A stretch of 64,000 nt of DNA from Galeopsis tetrahit (Eukaryota; Streptophyta; Magnoliopsida; Lamiales; Lamiaceae). Positions 1 to 10,292 of this stretch are shown piece after piece. The notes beneath the pieces are model-generated. The model had not been told where the DNA came from. It ran no database searches and saw only the letters and a list, made by a program, of their open reading frames with translations. How positions within the stretch are numbered: the first letter of the stretch is position 1; the number at the start of each line of letters is the position of its first letter. Both the position numbers and the translations under genes were made by a program. Location of the stretch: NCBI GenBank assembly GCA_963675135.1, contig OY776123.1, forward strand, positions 8,372,501 to 8,436,500, in the 5' to 3' direction.

Positions 1-577
1 GGGATGACTCGGCCGAGTTGGGGTCACTCGGCCGAGTGGAACACTTAAGAAGCGTGTAGCAACTCTTTCCAGCCGAGACTCGGCCGAGTTGGGGTCACTC
101 GGCCGAGTGCGCAGTAGATGTGAAACTTGCAGATTCGACCGAGTAACCTTACTCGGCCGAGTGATGTCCGATTCCAGGGGCTACGCATTTAACCTTACTC
201 GGCCGAGTTGGCTCACTCGACCGAGTGCGCAGTGATTTCAAAACTTGCAGATTCGGCCGAGTTGAGTCACTCGGTCAAGTTGTCTCTTCCCTTTCTCGTT
301 CCATGCATAACTTTCGCCTCGGATGTCGGATTGACTCGATTCCTTTGGCTAATCCACTCCGTTTCTCGAGACGAATCCAACCGTGCACTCCTCTTTCGGG
401 TCCGATCACTTGTGGTATGTGTTTTGCTCCAAATTCCATCGTATTTCCTACAAAATCGACAAAACACAACCTTTCTCTCATTTCGGCTTAAACAATCATA
501 TTCAATGTATAATTCAATGAAATCAACATCAAATGAGCTTCAAATATGCATCTAAATCGTGTAAATTCCACCCGAAT
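1..577 (-). repeat. 3' LTR of the Athila-like element (partial)
   Basis: This is a near-exact copy of 6873-7449 and is truncated by the window start. It ends at 577, next to the polypurine tract. Differences by eye lie near 139, 238 and 276. It carries the cluster of 12-bp palindromes described separately. Confidence 0.92.
7..280. repeat. Cluster of ACTCGGCCGAGT palindromes in the LTR (left copy)
   Basis: About ten copies of the 12-bp perfect palindrome ACTCGGCCGAGT or one-to-two-base variants lie within 275 bp. They start near 7, 26, 78, 97, 133, 151, 197, 215, 251 and 269. Most occur in pairs 18-19 bp apart. The position is in the U3 part of a minus-strand LTR, which would suit binding sites for a dimeric protein, but that role is inferred. 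Confidence 0.85.
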
Positions 578-600
578 CAACTCCCCCAAACTTAAAGTGT
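578..600 (-). other. Polypurine tract plus hairpin next to the 3' LTR
   Basis: Read on the minus strand, a TTTAAGTTTGGGGGAG-type tract immediately precedes the 3' LTR. It follows a small hairpin (gttgctcg/cgagcaac, about 600-618). Athila and Tat elements commonly carry this arrangement before the 3' LTR. Confidence 0.8.
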
Positions 601-2338
601 TGCTCGTCCTCGAGCAACGAAAGAATTACAACATGAGGGTGAAATTTACAACTAGATGATCAATGAAAGATCCCACGTATCAAATGACATGAAATGAATT
701 CTTCTTTCTCAAGATACATTCTCAAAATTGATCACAAGTTCTATATTGAAAATCAAACTAATTACCCACACATGCTCAACATACAACAACAAATGATGGT
801 GATGACAATATCCAAATGTTCAAGTTCAACTCACAAGATATAGTGTTTCTCTCAAACACTCAAACAAATTATGGACAATATACTCTCATCAATCAAATCA
901 TGCATTGCAATTACCATAAGCTTGCCCAAGCTCTACCATCTTTCCACCACAAACATGTTCAACTATGAGATCAATAGGTCTTAACCAAGGACGTAACATT
1001 GGCTCTTTGGATGGGGTATGATGAATATGGAAGAAGTGACTCGTCTAGTGGAGAACGAAAGTTGTTATTCAACAATTCAAGCTCGTGCTCTTAAGGTTTA
1101 CAACCTTCATTCTCACTTTTCATATAAGTTCCTTAAATGCATGCATTCATCTCCTCATCTTTTTCTAGCCAAGTTATTTTCTTTTCAAGCTCTTGGGGCT
1201 CATTGTCCCTCTTTTCTTTCTCAAATTTTCTTTTCACTTCCATCTTTTTCTTTCTTTTCACAACCTTGCCAATTTTTCTCTTCAAACCAAATGCACTAAA
1301 GCACATGTTTTACCACTTTCTTTTTATTCTCCACTAGATTTGGATATCAAAGGCTCAAAAGGATAAATGGTTAAACATTGTAGGTTGCCAAGAAAATGGT
1401 AAATCAAGCTCAAACGGGCTAACTACGGAAAATTACTTTGGTTATTAGGAAAACTTTGGCCAAGTGACTTGTAGTACGAAAGATGGCCTACATCATATCT
1501 CAAAGTATCACACAAGTATGATCTCAAGCAAGAACTTGGGCAAGTTCTAGAAAAACAAGCAATGAATTGATCCACTCAAAAATGAAATAAACCGGATTAA
1601 TGCTCGGTTCAAAGCTCAACTCTCACCGGTTCATTCAAGACTCAAACATTTATCAATCATCATCACACATAACTCATTGTGTATGCAAAACATCCATAAG
1701 AAACAAGATGACAACAACACAAACAAGATGATTCATTCCAATCATGTACACGTTCAAGGAATCAAATTCACAACAAATCACCATCAAATGTGTCTCAATG
1801 ATCATTTAAGCTCAAATTACACACATACTCAAGAGTACACATTGGTGTCAATAGAAAATGTAAAAACGAACATACCCCCCCCCCCCCCCAAACTTTTTCA
1901 TTGCAAAGCAATTAAAAGTTTGGAAAAATAGTGTTGCATTGATATTGACACCAAGTGCTAAACATACGAATCCACACACATGGGCCACTATCCCAACAAT
2001 TAACACTAAGAGTAGCTAAGCAATCAATGTCATAAATAAGAATATAAATTCCACTACCCCCCCAAACTTAGTAATTGCTATGCAATTCCTAAGAATTGGG
2101 GTGGGCGTACCTCTTACGATTGCTATAGCTACACCTTCTTCTAAGCACCAAGTTCCACTTTCAATCCACTTGTCCATTCGATCCAAGCTTCTCCAACTAC
2201 ATCAAAACTCGCAAACACATCAAACTAAACTAACAAAGCAAATAAAATTAGCAAGAAATGAAATAAAGCAAGTAAAAATGGGTTGCCTCCCATTTAGCGC
2301 TAGGTTTAACGTCCTATGCCGGACGGAACTTAACAAGT
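578..2338 (-). other. Non-coding 3' region of the gag-protease element, with extra PPT-like modules
   Basis: No convincing coding sequence is present. Apart from the terminal tract, purine-rich (minus-strand) motifs ending in AAACTT-type context recur near 1876-1895 (a run of about 14 C on the + strand) and 2057-2070, and again inside the end of the gag-protease frame near 2645-2690. Several lie beside short self-complementary sequence, such as caaacttgag/ctcaagtttg at 2653-2680. Long homopolymers here may be sequencing-sensitive. Confidence 0.6.
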
Positions 2339-5300
2339 TCATACTTCCCTTTCTTTGAGTGTAGGATGATAGTACTTGACATTGTGCTCATCGGTGATGA
2401 ACACTTCATCCTCCTCACTTTCCAACGCAATGCCTCCTCCATAAACCAATTTCTTCATGGCCAACATTTTCCGTTCTTTGAGCTTCATCTTTCCAAGGAC
2501 TTCCATCACTCCCAAAGTGCCCCATACCACCGTATCTCCAATTTCAAATTCCTTCTCAATCTTTCTCTCCTTTGAACTCTTTCTTCCTCCCTCTTCATCT
2601 TCACTACCCCCAAGGGACTTCTCAAAACTCTTCTCCTTATAAAACTCCCCCAAACTTGAGTTTTGCTCAAGTTTGGGAGTTTGCTTCAATTTGTTATCAT
2701 CTCCCGGATCTTTCAATTGAACTTTTGGTAATGGCTCTTTCACATAAATGTCACATTCTTGGATGGAGGGAGATTCCTTCTTTCTTGGAGAACTCTCACT
2801 TGAACCATCTTTGGAGAAAATCACTTTCTCTCCATTCACCTCCAATGTTACCTCCCCTTTTCTCAAATTGATGTTTGCTCCCCCCGTGGCAAGAAACGGC
2901 CTCCCAAGAATCAATGGGATATTTGTATCTTCTTTCATATCTAACACCACGAAGTCGGCCGGAATGATGAACTTGTCAATCTTCACCAATACATCTTCAA
3001 TGATCCCTTTAGGATGGGTGATGGAACGATCCGCTAATTGGAGAGTAATTGATGTGAGCACTACTTCTCCAAGTCCCAAACGCTTGAAGATTGAAAGTGG
3101 CATCAAATTGATGCTAGCTCCCAAATCACAAAGAGCTTTCATCATGGGACCATCACCAACTTCACATGGGAGAGTGAAACTACCCGGATCCTTGAGCTTT
3201 TCGGGAGGAGTTCGTTGAAGGATAGCACTACACTCTTCGGTCAACTTGATCTTCTCATCATCCACTAGTTTCTTCTTGTTTGCTATTGCATCCTTTAGAA
3301 ACTTCATGTAATGAGGTATTTGCTCTAAAGCATCCGAAAGTGGAAGATCAATGTTGATTTTCTTGAAGATATCCAAAAACTTCACAAACTTCTCATCCAT
3401 TTTCTTCATGTATCTTCCCGGGTATGGAAGTGGCTCATATGTAATGGGCACCCCCCATTTATCACAAGGTACCTCAAGTTTCTTCTTCTTCAAATCTTTT
3501 GCAATTCTCCACTTTGGAATTCTTGGAGCTACCTCTCCACTCCCAACTTCCTCTATCCTCTTCCTTTCCTCTTCCTCCCTTTCTTTTGCCTTCAACACTT
3601 CACCATCTTCAAATTCAATTGAAGAAACTCCATAATGTTCACCACTTGAAATTGTAATAGCATTACAATGCTCACGTGAGTTTACCTCGGTGTTTGAGGG
3701 CAATTTACCCTTTGTATGTTGAGATCCGATGGAAGTTGCCAATTGTCCCAATTGGAATTCCATTGATTTTTGATTACTCATGAGTTGAGCAAGGATGGAC
3801 TCGGTTGCTACGACTTTCTTTTCAATTGTTTCACTTCTCTTATCACTCATATCCATCCTCTTCATGAGTAGTGCAAGAAGCTCGTCCGTGGAGGATTTCC
3901 CTTCTCCACTTGGGAGTTTTGCTCCGGGATCAAATCCGGGAGGATATTGAATCGCACCTTTAGGATTCGAATATGACAAATTCTCATTCCTCCGAAAATT
4001 CGGGTTTAGAGGAGCTTGGTATTGAGGGGATGGTCCCCCTTGTCCTTGAGATGATGAAGATTGCCCTTGGAATCGGTTTTGAGGAGGGGCTTGATATCCT
4101 TGACCACGATTTTGATATGGTGGTTGGCCTTGATATTGTCGATTCCCTTGAAAATTTTGTGGATATCCTTGTTGACCCATGTATTGCACTTCTTCCATAT
4201 GTCCCATTTGAGGATCTTCTTGCACAAAGGATAAATGAGTATCTCTTGTTTGAGATAAAACATTTACCTTTTCAATGAGTGTAGTCATCATTGCTCTTAT
4301 GCTATCATTAGCATCCACTTGGGCTACCCGATTTTGTGCTCCACGGTCTACTCTCATCTTGAAAGTATTGCTTGATATCCCCTCGATTATGTCATTGATC
4401 TCCTCCACCGATTTCATCCAAATTGAACCCCCCGCACAAGCATCAATTTGGTGTTGATCTTCCAATCGTAACCCACCAGCGAACCAACATGTTGTTTGTT
4501 CTATTGGGAAACCATGATGGGGGCATGTGATGAGAAGACTCGTAAACCTTTCCCATGCTTCTTTGATTCCCTCATTTGGACCTTGTTTGAACGTAGAGAT
4601 CTTTTGCTTGGCTTCCATCGTCTTTGAAGGAGGGTAGTACTTCAATAGAAATCTTTTCTTCAAATCTTCCCACGTCCTCACTTCTCCGGCGGGAATGCTT
4701 GATTGTAGCCAAGCTTTTGCTTTCCCCGACAATGTAAATGGAAATAGCCTCATCTTTTTAGCATCTTCCGACACTCCATTTTGCTTGAGAGTGTCGGCTA
4801 TCTCCAAGAATTGAGCAAGATGTTCATTCGGGTCTTCCTCAAATCCTTCCTCTGTCCTTCCTTCAAATTGTCTCTCCCTCAACATCCTTAATAAAGAGGC
4901 ACTAATCTCGAAGTTGTTTGCCTCCACCCTTGGTCTTGCCAACCCATCGTAATGCTCCCTAGGTTGAGGCTCAAAATATTCCCTCATTGGCCTTCCATGG
5001 TACACACGTTGAGGTTCTTCTATATGTTGAGGTGGAGGAACGTATTCTTCTTGGATTTGTTGAGGTGGAGGATATTGGTAAAGTGGAGGATATGGGTGTT
5101 GATGGAGTGGATATGGATGAGGTGGAGGTGGTGGATAGTAGGCTTGTTGTGGAGGTGGATAAGGGTAAGGATTGTATCCTTGATATGGAAGGTGGTTTTG
5201 GGGTGGATATTGTGGATTGGGAACTTGGAGATTTGGTGGTGGGTTTGGGTTTTGAGGTGGATTCCCTCCAACTTGATTTCCAACTTGATGATTCTCTCTT

Positions 5301-5470
5301 TGAAGCTCATCTTCTCCATTTGGTGGAGGATTCATCTCTTCAATGTTTTCCATCTCAAGTGGTTCTTCTATGACTCTTTGACGGTTTCTACTTCGATTCC
5401 TTCTTCTTGCGTGTGCCTCAATCTCAAGGTCTAATGGTTCAAGGTTTCCTCCACGTGATCTTGTGATCAT
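2339..5470 (-). CDS. Gag-protease polyprotein of the Athila-like element
   Basis: An uninterrupted frame of about 1,043 aa encodes the structural Gag and an aspartic protease of a Ty3/gypsy retrotransposon. I chose the ATG at 5470 (protein begins MITRSRGGN) because the 19 codons upstream look non-coding and contain a TTTTGTAG acceptor-like motif. After a Pro/Gln/Tyr-rich low-complexity segment comes a retrotransposon Gag domain (around 4500-4800, with WLQSSIPAG and KYYPPS blocks). A second Gln/Gly/Tyr-rich linker follows and has no CCHC zinc knuckle. The retropepsin-like domain has the Athila-style DLGAS active site (Asp codon 3127-3125) and an ILGRPFL flap block. The C-terminus is charged. 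No RT, RNase H or integrase follows. The frame has no stop, so it could still be translated. Assignment to gag-protease is firm; the biological activity is not known. Confidence 0.88.
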   Translation of the reverse strand: MITRSRGGNLEPLDLEIEAHARRRNRSRNRQRVIEEPLEMENIEEMNPPPNGEDELQRENHQVGNQVGGNPPQNPNPPPNLQVPNPQYPPQNHLPYQGYNPYPYPPPQQAYYPPPPPHPYPLHQHPYPPLYQYPPPQQIQEEYVPPPQHIEEPQRVYHGRPMREYFEPQPREHYDGLARPRVEANNFEISASLLRMLRERQFEGRTEEGFEEDPNEHLAQFLEIADTLKQNGVSEDAKKMRLFPFTLSGKAKAWLQSSIPAGEVRTWEDLKKRFLLKYYPPSKTMEAKQKISTFKQGPNEGIKEAWERFTSLLITCPHHGFPIEQTTCWFAGGLRLEDQHQIDACAGGSIWMKSVEEINDIIEGISSNTFKMRVDRGAQNRVAQVDANDSIRAMMTTLIEKVNVLSQTRDTHLSFVQEDPQMGHMEEVQYMGQQGYPQNFQGNRQYQGQPPYQNRGQGYQAPPQNRFQGQSSSSQGQGGPSPQYQAPLNPNFRRNENLSYSNPKGAIQYPPGFDPGAKLPSGEGKSSTDELLALLMKRMDMSDKRSETIEKKVVATESILAQLMSNQKSMEFQLGQLATSIGSQHTKGKLPSNTEVNSREHCNAITISSGEHYGVSSIEFEDGEVLKAKEREEEERKRIEEVGSGEVAPRIPKWRIAKDLKKKKLEVPCDKWGVPITYEPLPYPGRYMKKMDEKFVKFLDIFKKINIDLPLSDALEQIPHYMKFLKDAIANKKKLVDDEKIKLTEECSAILQRTPPEKLKDPGSFTLPCEVGDGPMMKALCDLGASINLMPLSIFKRLGLGEVVLTSITLQLADRSITHPKGIIEDVLVKIDKFIIPADFVVLDMKEDTNIPLILGRPFLATGGANINLRKGEVTLEVNGEKVIFSKDGSSESSPRKKESPSIQECDIYVKEPLPKVQLKDPGDDNKLKQTPKLEQNSSLGEFYKEKSFEKSLGGSEDEEGGRKSSKERKIEKEFEIGDTVVWGTLGVMEVLGKMKLKERKMLAMKKLVYGGGIALESEEDEVFITDEHNVKYYHPTLKEREV

Positions 5471-5590
5471 GCACCTACAAAAGGAAAATGTCAAAGCCCA
5501 CAAAGATGAACAAAAACAAAATAACAAAAAGAAATGCTACTACCAATAACACTCAACAAACTCTAAGTTTCACTAATAACACTCGCTTAA

Positions 5591-5609
5591 ATCCCCGGCA
5601 GCGGCGCCA
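5591..5609 (-). other. Primer binding site (tRNA-Asp type)
   Basis: The minus strand reads TGGCGCCGCTGCCGGGGAT directly inside the 5' LTR. This matches, with one mismatch, the complement of the 3' end of plant tRNA-Asp(GUC), the usual Athila/Tat primer. It fixes the element's orientation and the inner LTR edge at about 5612. Confidence 0.88.
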
Positions 5610-5611
5610 TT

Positions 5612-7449
5612 GACTTTTTCGTATTTTTGCACACTTTTTACAACTATACGATCCCCACAAGCGTATGGGTTCGTGAGTAGTATAATAAGTATACCAAGTA
5701 ATTATCGTCCAAGGACTTAATTGAGTGTCAATGAATCCCTAAAGTTGCAAGTTAGCATGCTATTGTGGTAACTAAATTTATTTGTTTGGATTTTCGGGAA
5801 TAAGAACAAAGATATTAAACTAAATTAACTAAAGTAATAAGTGATAGTGACTAGAAATAGTGAACTAACTAACTTTCTTTTGGAAAGTGCAAGAGAAGTG
5901 TATTGCCTCGGGTGTTTCCGTTTTGTTAAGAATAAATGAACTAGTGAAGCAATTACATGAGCTAGATATGAATTCGGATTAAGCTAAAGGCTATCACATA
6001 AGTGTGCACACCCCCTCGAAAGGCATAGGCGAACATCGTGCATTGATTAGCAATTATAGGATCTAACCAAATACCATAAGCTCCTAAGATAGTGTTTCAT
6101 AAGCACTTTCAACACGGTTACTAATGCTTATGAAACGCCCTCTCACCAAACTCCTAGACGACCTTTATTCGTTTAGTGTCTAAAGTTGTCGGTATAGCCA
6201 TTAACCTCCTCTCGGTTAGCTAATTACTAATTAACTTCTATTCAATTGACCAAAGCTCACACTCACACCCCAATCATGCAAACCCAACTCTAGTTGCAAT
6301 CAACACAATCGAAAATGATAGCTAATAGGGTTGATCAATCAAATGAATCAAACAAAATACAACTCTAGAAACATTTACACCCAAATCCTAAGTGAATCAT
6401 GCAATTACTTCACAATTACACTAAATTCCCATCAAAACATCCACACCCAAGGCAATTGAGTATTAGCCCATGGTTCTAGAAGAGAATCCCATGGCTACAA
6501 CACAAAATAACATAAAACTCATAGTAAAATAGCAAGAGAAATGAGAAATTAAGAAAATACAAAATTGAATTGCAAAATAGAGTAATATCACCTTGATCAT
6601 GAAAATGTAACTACAAGCTGATGTAATAGATGATGCTCGATGATAATCGTAGCTTGATTCGAAGTAAAAATCACTAATCTATTTAATCTAATGAATAAAT
6701 TAAACTAAACATGAAGAACACTACTAACTATGTGTTTGTGTGTGAGGAGAATGGGGTGAATTGCTTGGATTTCAAGAAAGGGAGTTTATATAGTGTTTGG
6801 GAAGGGTTTGAATGGCATAATTGTAAGTTGATCCCTCAAAAATGGAGAAAATACAAGTTTGGCACCGAAAATGGGATGACTCGGCCGAGTTGGGGTCACT
6901 CGGCCGAGTGGAACACTTAAGAAGCGTGTAGCAACTCTTTCCAGCCGAGACTCGGCCGAGTTGGGGTCACTCGGCCGAGTGCGCAGTAGATGTGAAACTT
7001 GCAGATTCGGCCGAGTAACCTTACTCGGCCGAGTGATGTCCGATTCCAGGGGCTACGCATTTAACCTTACTCGGCCGAGTTGGCTCACTCGACCGAGTGC
7101 GCAGTGATCTCAAAACTTGCAGATTCGGCCGAGTTGAGTCACTCGGTCGAGTTGTCTCTTCCCTTTCTCGTTCCATGCATAACTTTCGCCTCGGATGTCG
7201 GATTGACTCGATTCCTTTGGCTAATCCACTCCGTTTCTCGAGACGAATCCAACCGTGCACTCCTCTTTCGGGTCCGATCACTTGTGGTATGTGTTTTGCT
7301 CCAAATTCCATCGTATTTCCTACAAAATCGACAAAACACAACCTTTCTCTCATTTCGGCTTAAACAATCATATTCAATGTATAATTCAATGAAATCAACA
7401 TCAAATGAGCTTCAAATATGCATCTAAATCGTGTAAATTCCACCCGAAT
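5612..7449 (-). repeat. 5' LTR of the Athila-like element (complete, about 1.84 kb)
   Basis: The outer edge at 7449 is where identity with 577 stops, and the inner edge abuts the PBS. The inner part holds the tatcgtccaaggacttaa motif typical of Athila/Tat LTRs (near 5700). The palindrome cluster recurs at about 6879-7152. No real gene is seen inside it. Confidence 0.85.
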
Positions 7450-8550
7450 AAGATATTATAATAATATAGATTAAACCCTCTCTGAGGGCGTCATATGACA
7501 TTTTCATGCTTACAGGCCCTGGGGTCCTTAGGAAATCTTAGGTTCGGACTTGGATTGAGTAGCCTTTTGCATAGGCGTTAAATATGTGCTCCATGATCTC
7601 GGGACCTCCAGTTTCAGTATTCTCTCAAATTCTGATTCCTCAACATACTTGCAGTTTGACCTACTCTTTTCTGACCTCTTCGAGCATACTTTGGATTCTG
7701 TCCAGAAGAGTGATTTGTACAAGGCTCAAGCAGCTCAAAAGCGTACTCGGGAACGAAGGGAGCTCTTATTATATTAGTATTTCTTAACCTCCGTGCCCGG
7801 AGCTCATGGGGAGCTCTCCCCGGAACGCATGGAGTATATAATACATAACTAATATATTTTGGGGGGGCCCAGTGACCCCCTGGCCCCATTGTCCCTCCGT
7901 CCCTGGTTATTATAGTATTATTTTTTCACAGTGTATGATAAATAAGTTGTTATAAATTTATAATACTTTGCCATAAATATGTGAAATTTGGTACTTGCTC
8001 TACTCTCTTTGGCAGAGACCATATTACCACAACCTCAATTCCATCCTTATGCGGTCAAAATATATCGTCTTATGAAGTGACGACATGTGGATAAACGATA
8101 AGTTATCCTCACCAAATATTTATACTCATTTCATAAGGTGATCGATATACCCTTGATTATATATTTTGTTAATAACCCAATGGATCTCTTAAGAGTCCAA
8201 TTGTAATGAAGATAGGTCCATGAAGTGGCCCAACTTAACAATAGCAAGAAGAGTGGGCTCAGGCCCTTGAGAAATAGATGGAAAAGATGGGCCTAACCCT
8301 CGACCCATATCATCACCCCAGCCCAGGGTTACGTGGGCTGAAGCTGGGTCAAATGGAGGTCAGCCCCGAATTCTGAGGGAAGTGGGGGTTGGAGAGGCGG
8401 AACAGATTCCATGAACCTAGGGCTGAAGACGTGGAGGGAGAGGATGGGCCTTGGACCGAGTCCAGGGCTAGGCAGTTAAGAAAAAAGAGGAAAATACAAC
8501 ATTTTCCCCCAAGGTACGATTTAGAAGTCTGATTATGATCACTATTGAAT
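7450..8550. other. Unassigned intergenic stretch with a hAT-like terminus
   Basis: No gene is recognised. Near 7857-7905 the sequence ends in ...CCTCCGTCCCTGG after G- and C-runs. Its reverse complement, CAGGGACGGAGGG, resembles the TIR of the hAT element at 22220-23003 (CAGGGGCGGAC). No opposite end or TSD was found, so this may be a solo end. The part 8210-8500 is GC-richer, with several GGGCC words and no frame. Confidence 0.4.
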
Positions 8551-9150
8551 AGATTAACAAAATTACGATCTTACACACACATGGAACATGAAAATTATTA
8601 CTCCGCCGAAAAATATAATCTGATATATTCTCCGGCGATCGAAATAACCCTCCAACTGAGCCCTAAAACACTTGAGATTACACTGTTTTGAGGAGCTTTC
8701 CACTGATTCGGAGAGCTCCACCCCCTGATTATTTGAAATCTCCATCTAACTTGAGCGTCGGAGTCCCCGCACCGGAGATCTCTCCGAAGGATTCATAATC
8801 ACAGCACGTCATTTTTTGACGCAACACATTCCAATACTTTTTCTCCTTTTTATTTTCCTTATAGATTAACAGAATTACGATCTTACACACACATGGAACA
8901 TGAAAATTATTACTCCGCCGGAAAATATACACACATGGAACATGAAAATTATTACTCCGCCGGAAAATATAATCTGATATATTCTCCGGCGATCGAAATA
9001 ACCCTCCAACTGAGCCCTAAAAGGCTAAAACACTTGAGATTACACTGTTCACGTCATTTTTTGACGCAACACATTCCAATACTTTTGGAAAGAATGGCGA
9101 TCGAAATAACCCTCCAACTGAGCCCTAAAACACTTGAGATTACACTGTTC
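8551..9150. repeat. Local duplication cluster, three unequal copies
   Basis: A segment beginning agattaacaaaattacgatc and ending gagattacactgtt occurs at 8551-8686 and again at about 8863-9050. A shorter copy of its end lies at 9097-9150. The second copy has an internal tandem duplication of about 43 bp (the block with ggaacatgaaaattattac, near 8892 and 8936). A separate block, gtcattttttgacgcaacac, occurs at about 8808 and 9052. No coding function is evident. Confidence 0.85.
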
Positions 9151-9168
9151 ACGTTAACTTCAATTTAT

Positions 9169-10277
9169 TTATTTTTTGAATTACATTAAATACCCATCCC
9201 TTTCCCCTTCCCCATGACTCGAACCCAGGATCTAAGGCCTAGGTAGTGTGGTGCTCTAACTAGGGGTGTGCATCGGTCGGTTCGGTAACCGAACCGAACC
9301 GAATTAGGGTAACCGAACTAAAACCGAAATCGTATTAAAAATAACCGAAACCGGACCGATCTCACGAAGAACCGAAATTAACCGAACCGAATTATTCGGT
9401 TCAGTTTCGGCTATAACCGAAAAACCGAAATATTAACCGAAAAAAATGGGAAAAAAATACACTGCTGCAAAAATGTGCAAATTACTGTTGTGAATCAAAA
9501 AATTCAAAGCCCCAAAAATTCAAAGCAAAAAAAAAACAGCATATAAACTCAAAGCCCCAAAATTCAATAAACTCAAAGCCCCAAAATTCTTAAACCTACC
9601 AAATACAACAGATTCCTACCAAAATGAGAATCAAGAAACGGGTATGTGTTACATAGATTAATAATCTCACCGTGAGAGACTCAGAATCGTGACTCGTGAG
9701 GACTGAGGGTCGAAGGCGTGAGCCGCGTGAGAGACTGGAAGTCGTGAGGTGGCCGGTGGGCTGAGAGTCGCGATCGCTGGCCGCTGGTCGTCGTGGGGTC
9801 GCCGGCGCCGTGGGGTCAGGCACCGTGTGTTTCGCTGGACGCTGAGAGTCGCACTCGCAGGTTTCGTGGCCTTGAGGACTGGGGAAGATGGAGAGGAGGG
9901 CGGCCGGAGAGGAGGGGTGGAGCCGCGGAGGTGGCCGGTCAGCGGCGGAAGTTGGAGAGGATTGGATTTGGAGGAATTGGGTTAGCCGATTTTGGGGGCT
10001 GGACTTACGGACTTAGGGTTTTGAAGTGTGAAGAATGAATTAGGGCTTAAGTTTATATATGGGCCTTATTCGGTCGGTTTCGGGTAACCGAATTTAATTC
10101 GGTTATAACCGGAACCGAAATCGAAAACCGGATTTCATAAAATATGAAACCGAAAATCGAACCGAAATATTTGGTAACCGAACCGAACTCATATTTCGGT
10201 TCGGTTCGGTTTTCGGTTTAAAACCGAATAATGCTCACCCCTAGCTCTAACCACTTGAGCTATCCCACTTTGTCAAT
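9169..10277 (-). mobile_element. tRNA-derived SINE, split by a hAT element
   Basis: On the minus strand the element starts at about 10277 with TTGACAAAGTGGGATAG. It has a box A (TAGCTCAAGTGG) and a box B (GGTTCGAGTC), then ends in an A-rich tail. It is flanked by the 15-bp duplication TTAACTTCAATTTAT at 9154-9168 and 10278-10292. Without the hAT insertion it is about 120 bp. The same SINE family occurs at 19843-19920 plus 30426-30471. Confidence 0.85.
9261..10243. mobile_element. Non-autonomous hAT element with AACCGAA subterminal repeats
   Basis: The ends TAGGGGTGTGCA and TGCTCACCCCTA form terminal inverted repeats. The 8-bp duplication GCTCTAAC flanks it at 9253-9260 and 10244-10251. An 8-bp TSD is the hAT signature. 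Both ends carry dense repeats of AACCGAA or its complement, as expected of subterminal transposase-binding sites. The GC-rich middle (about 9660-10030) has no recognisable transposase. It landed inside a SINE. Confidence 0.93.
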
Positions 10278-10292
10278 TTAACTTCAATTTAT

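Larger units (their letters stand above)
1..7449 (-). mobile_element. Athila-like LTR retrotransposon carrying only gag-protease (left end outside window)
   Basis: The same sequence stands at 1-577 and 6873-7449 and encloses one long minus-strand gag-protease frame, a primer binding site and a polypurine tract. On the minus strand the order is 5' LTR (7449-5612), PBS, gag-protease, a 1.7-kb non-coding stretch, PPT, then the 3' LTR, which runs off the window. No reverse transcriptase, RNase H or integrase is present, so the element must depend on proteins supplied in trans. The PBS, the protease style and the PPT context match the Athila clade. The two LTR stretches differ at three positions by eye, which indicates a recent insertion. 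The TSD cannot be checked because one end is missing. Confidence 0.9.

Noticed and set aside
7..280. Regular short repeats resembling a CRISPR array
   Set aside because: The repeats are 12-bp palindromes at irregular spacing inside a retrotransposon LTR of a plant, with no unique spacers of constant length.
4006..5434. Long plus-strand frames rich in Trp, Val and Glu opposite the gag gene
   Set aside because: They are shadows of the Pro/Gln/Tyr-rich gag coding sequence on the other strand.
9749..10038. Arg/Gly-rich frames inside the 983-bp hAT element
   Set aside because: Two overlapping frames of GC-rich sequence with no transposase motif; the element is non-autonomous.
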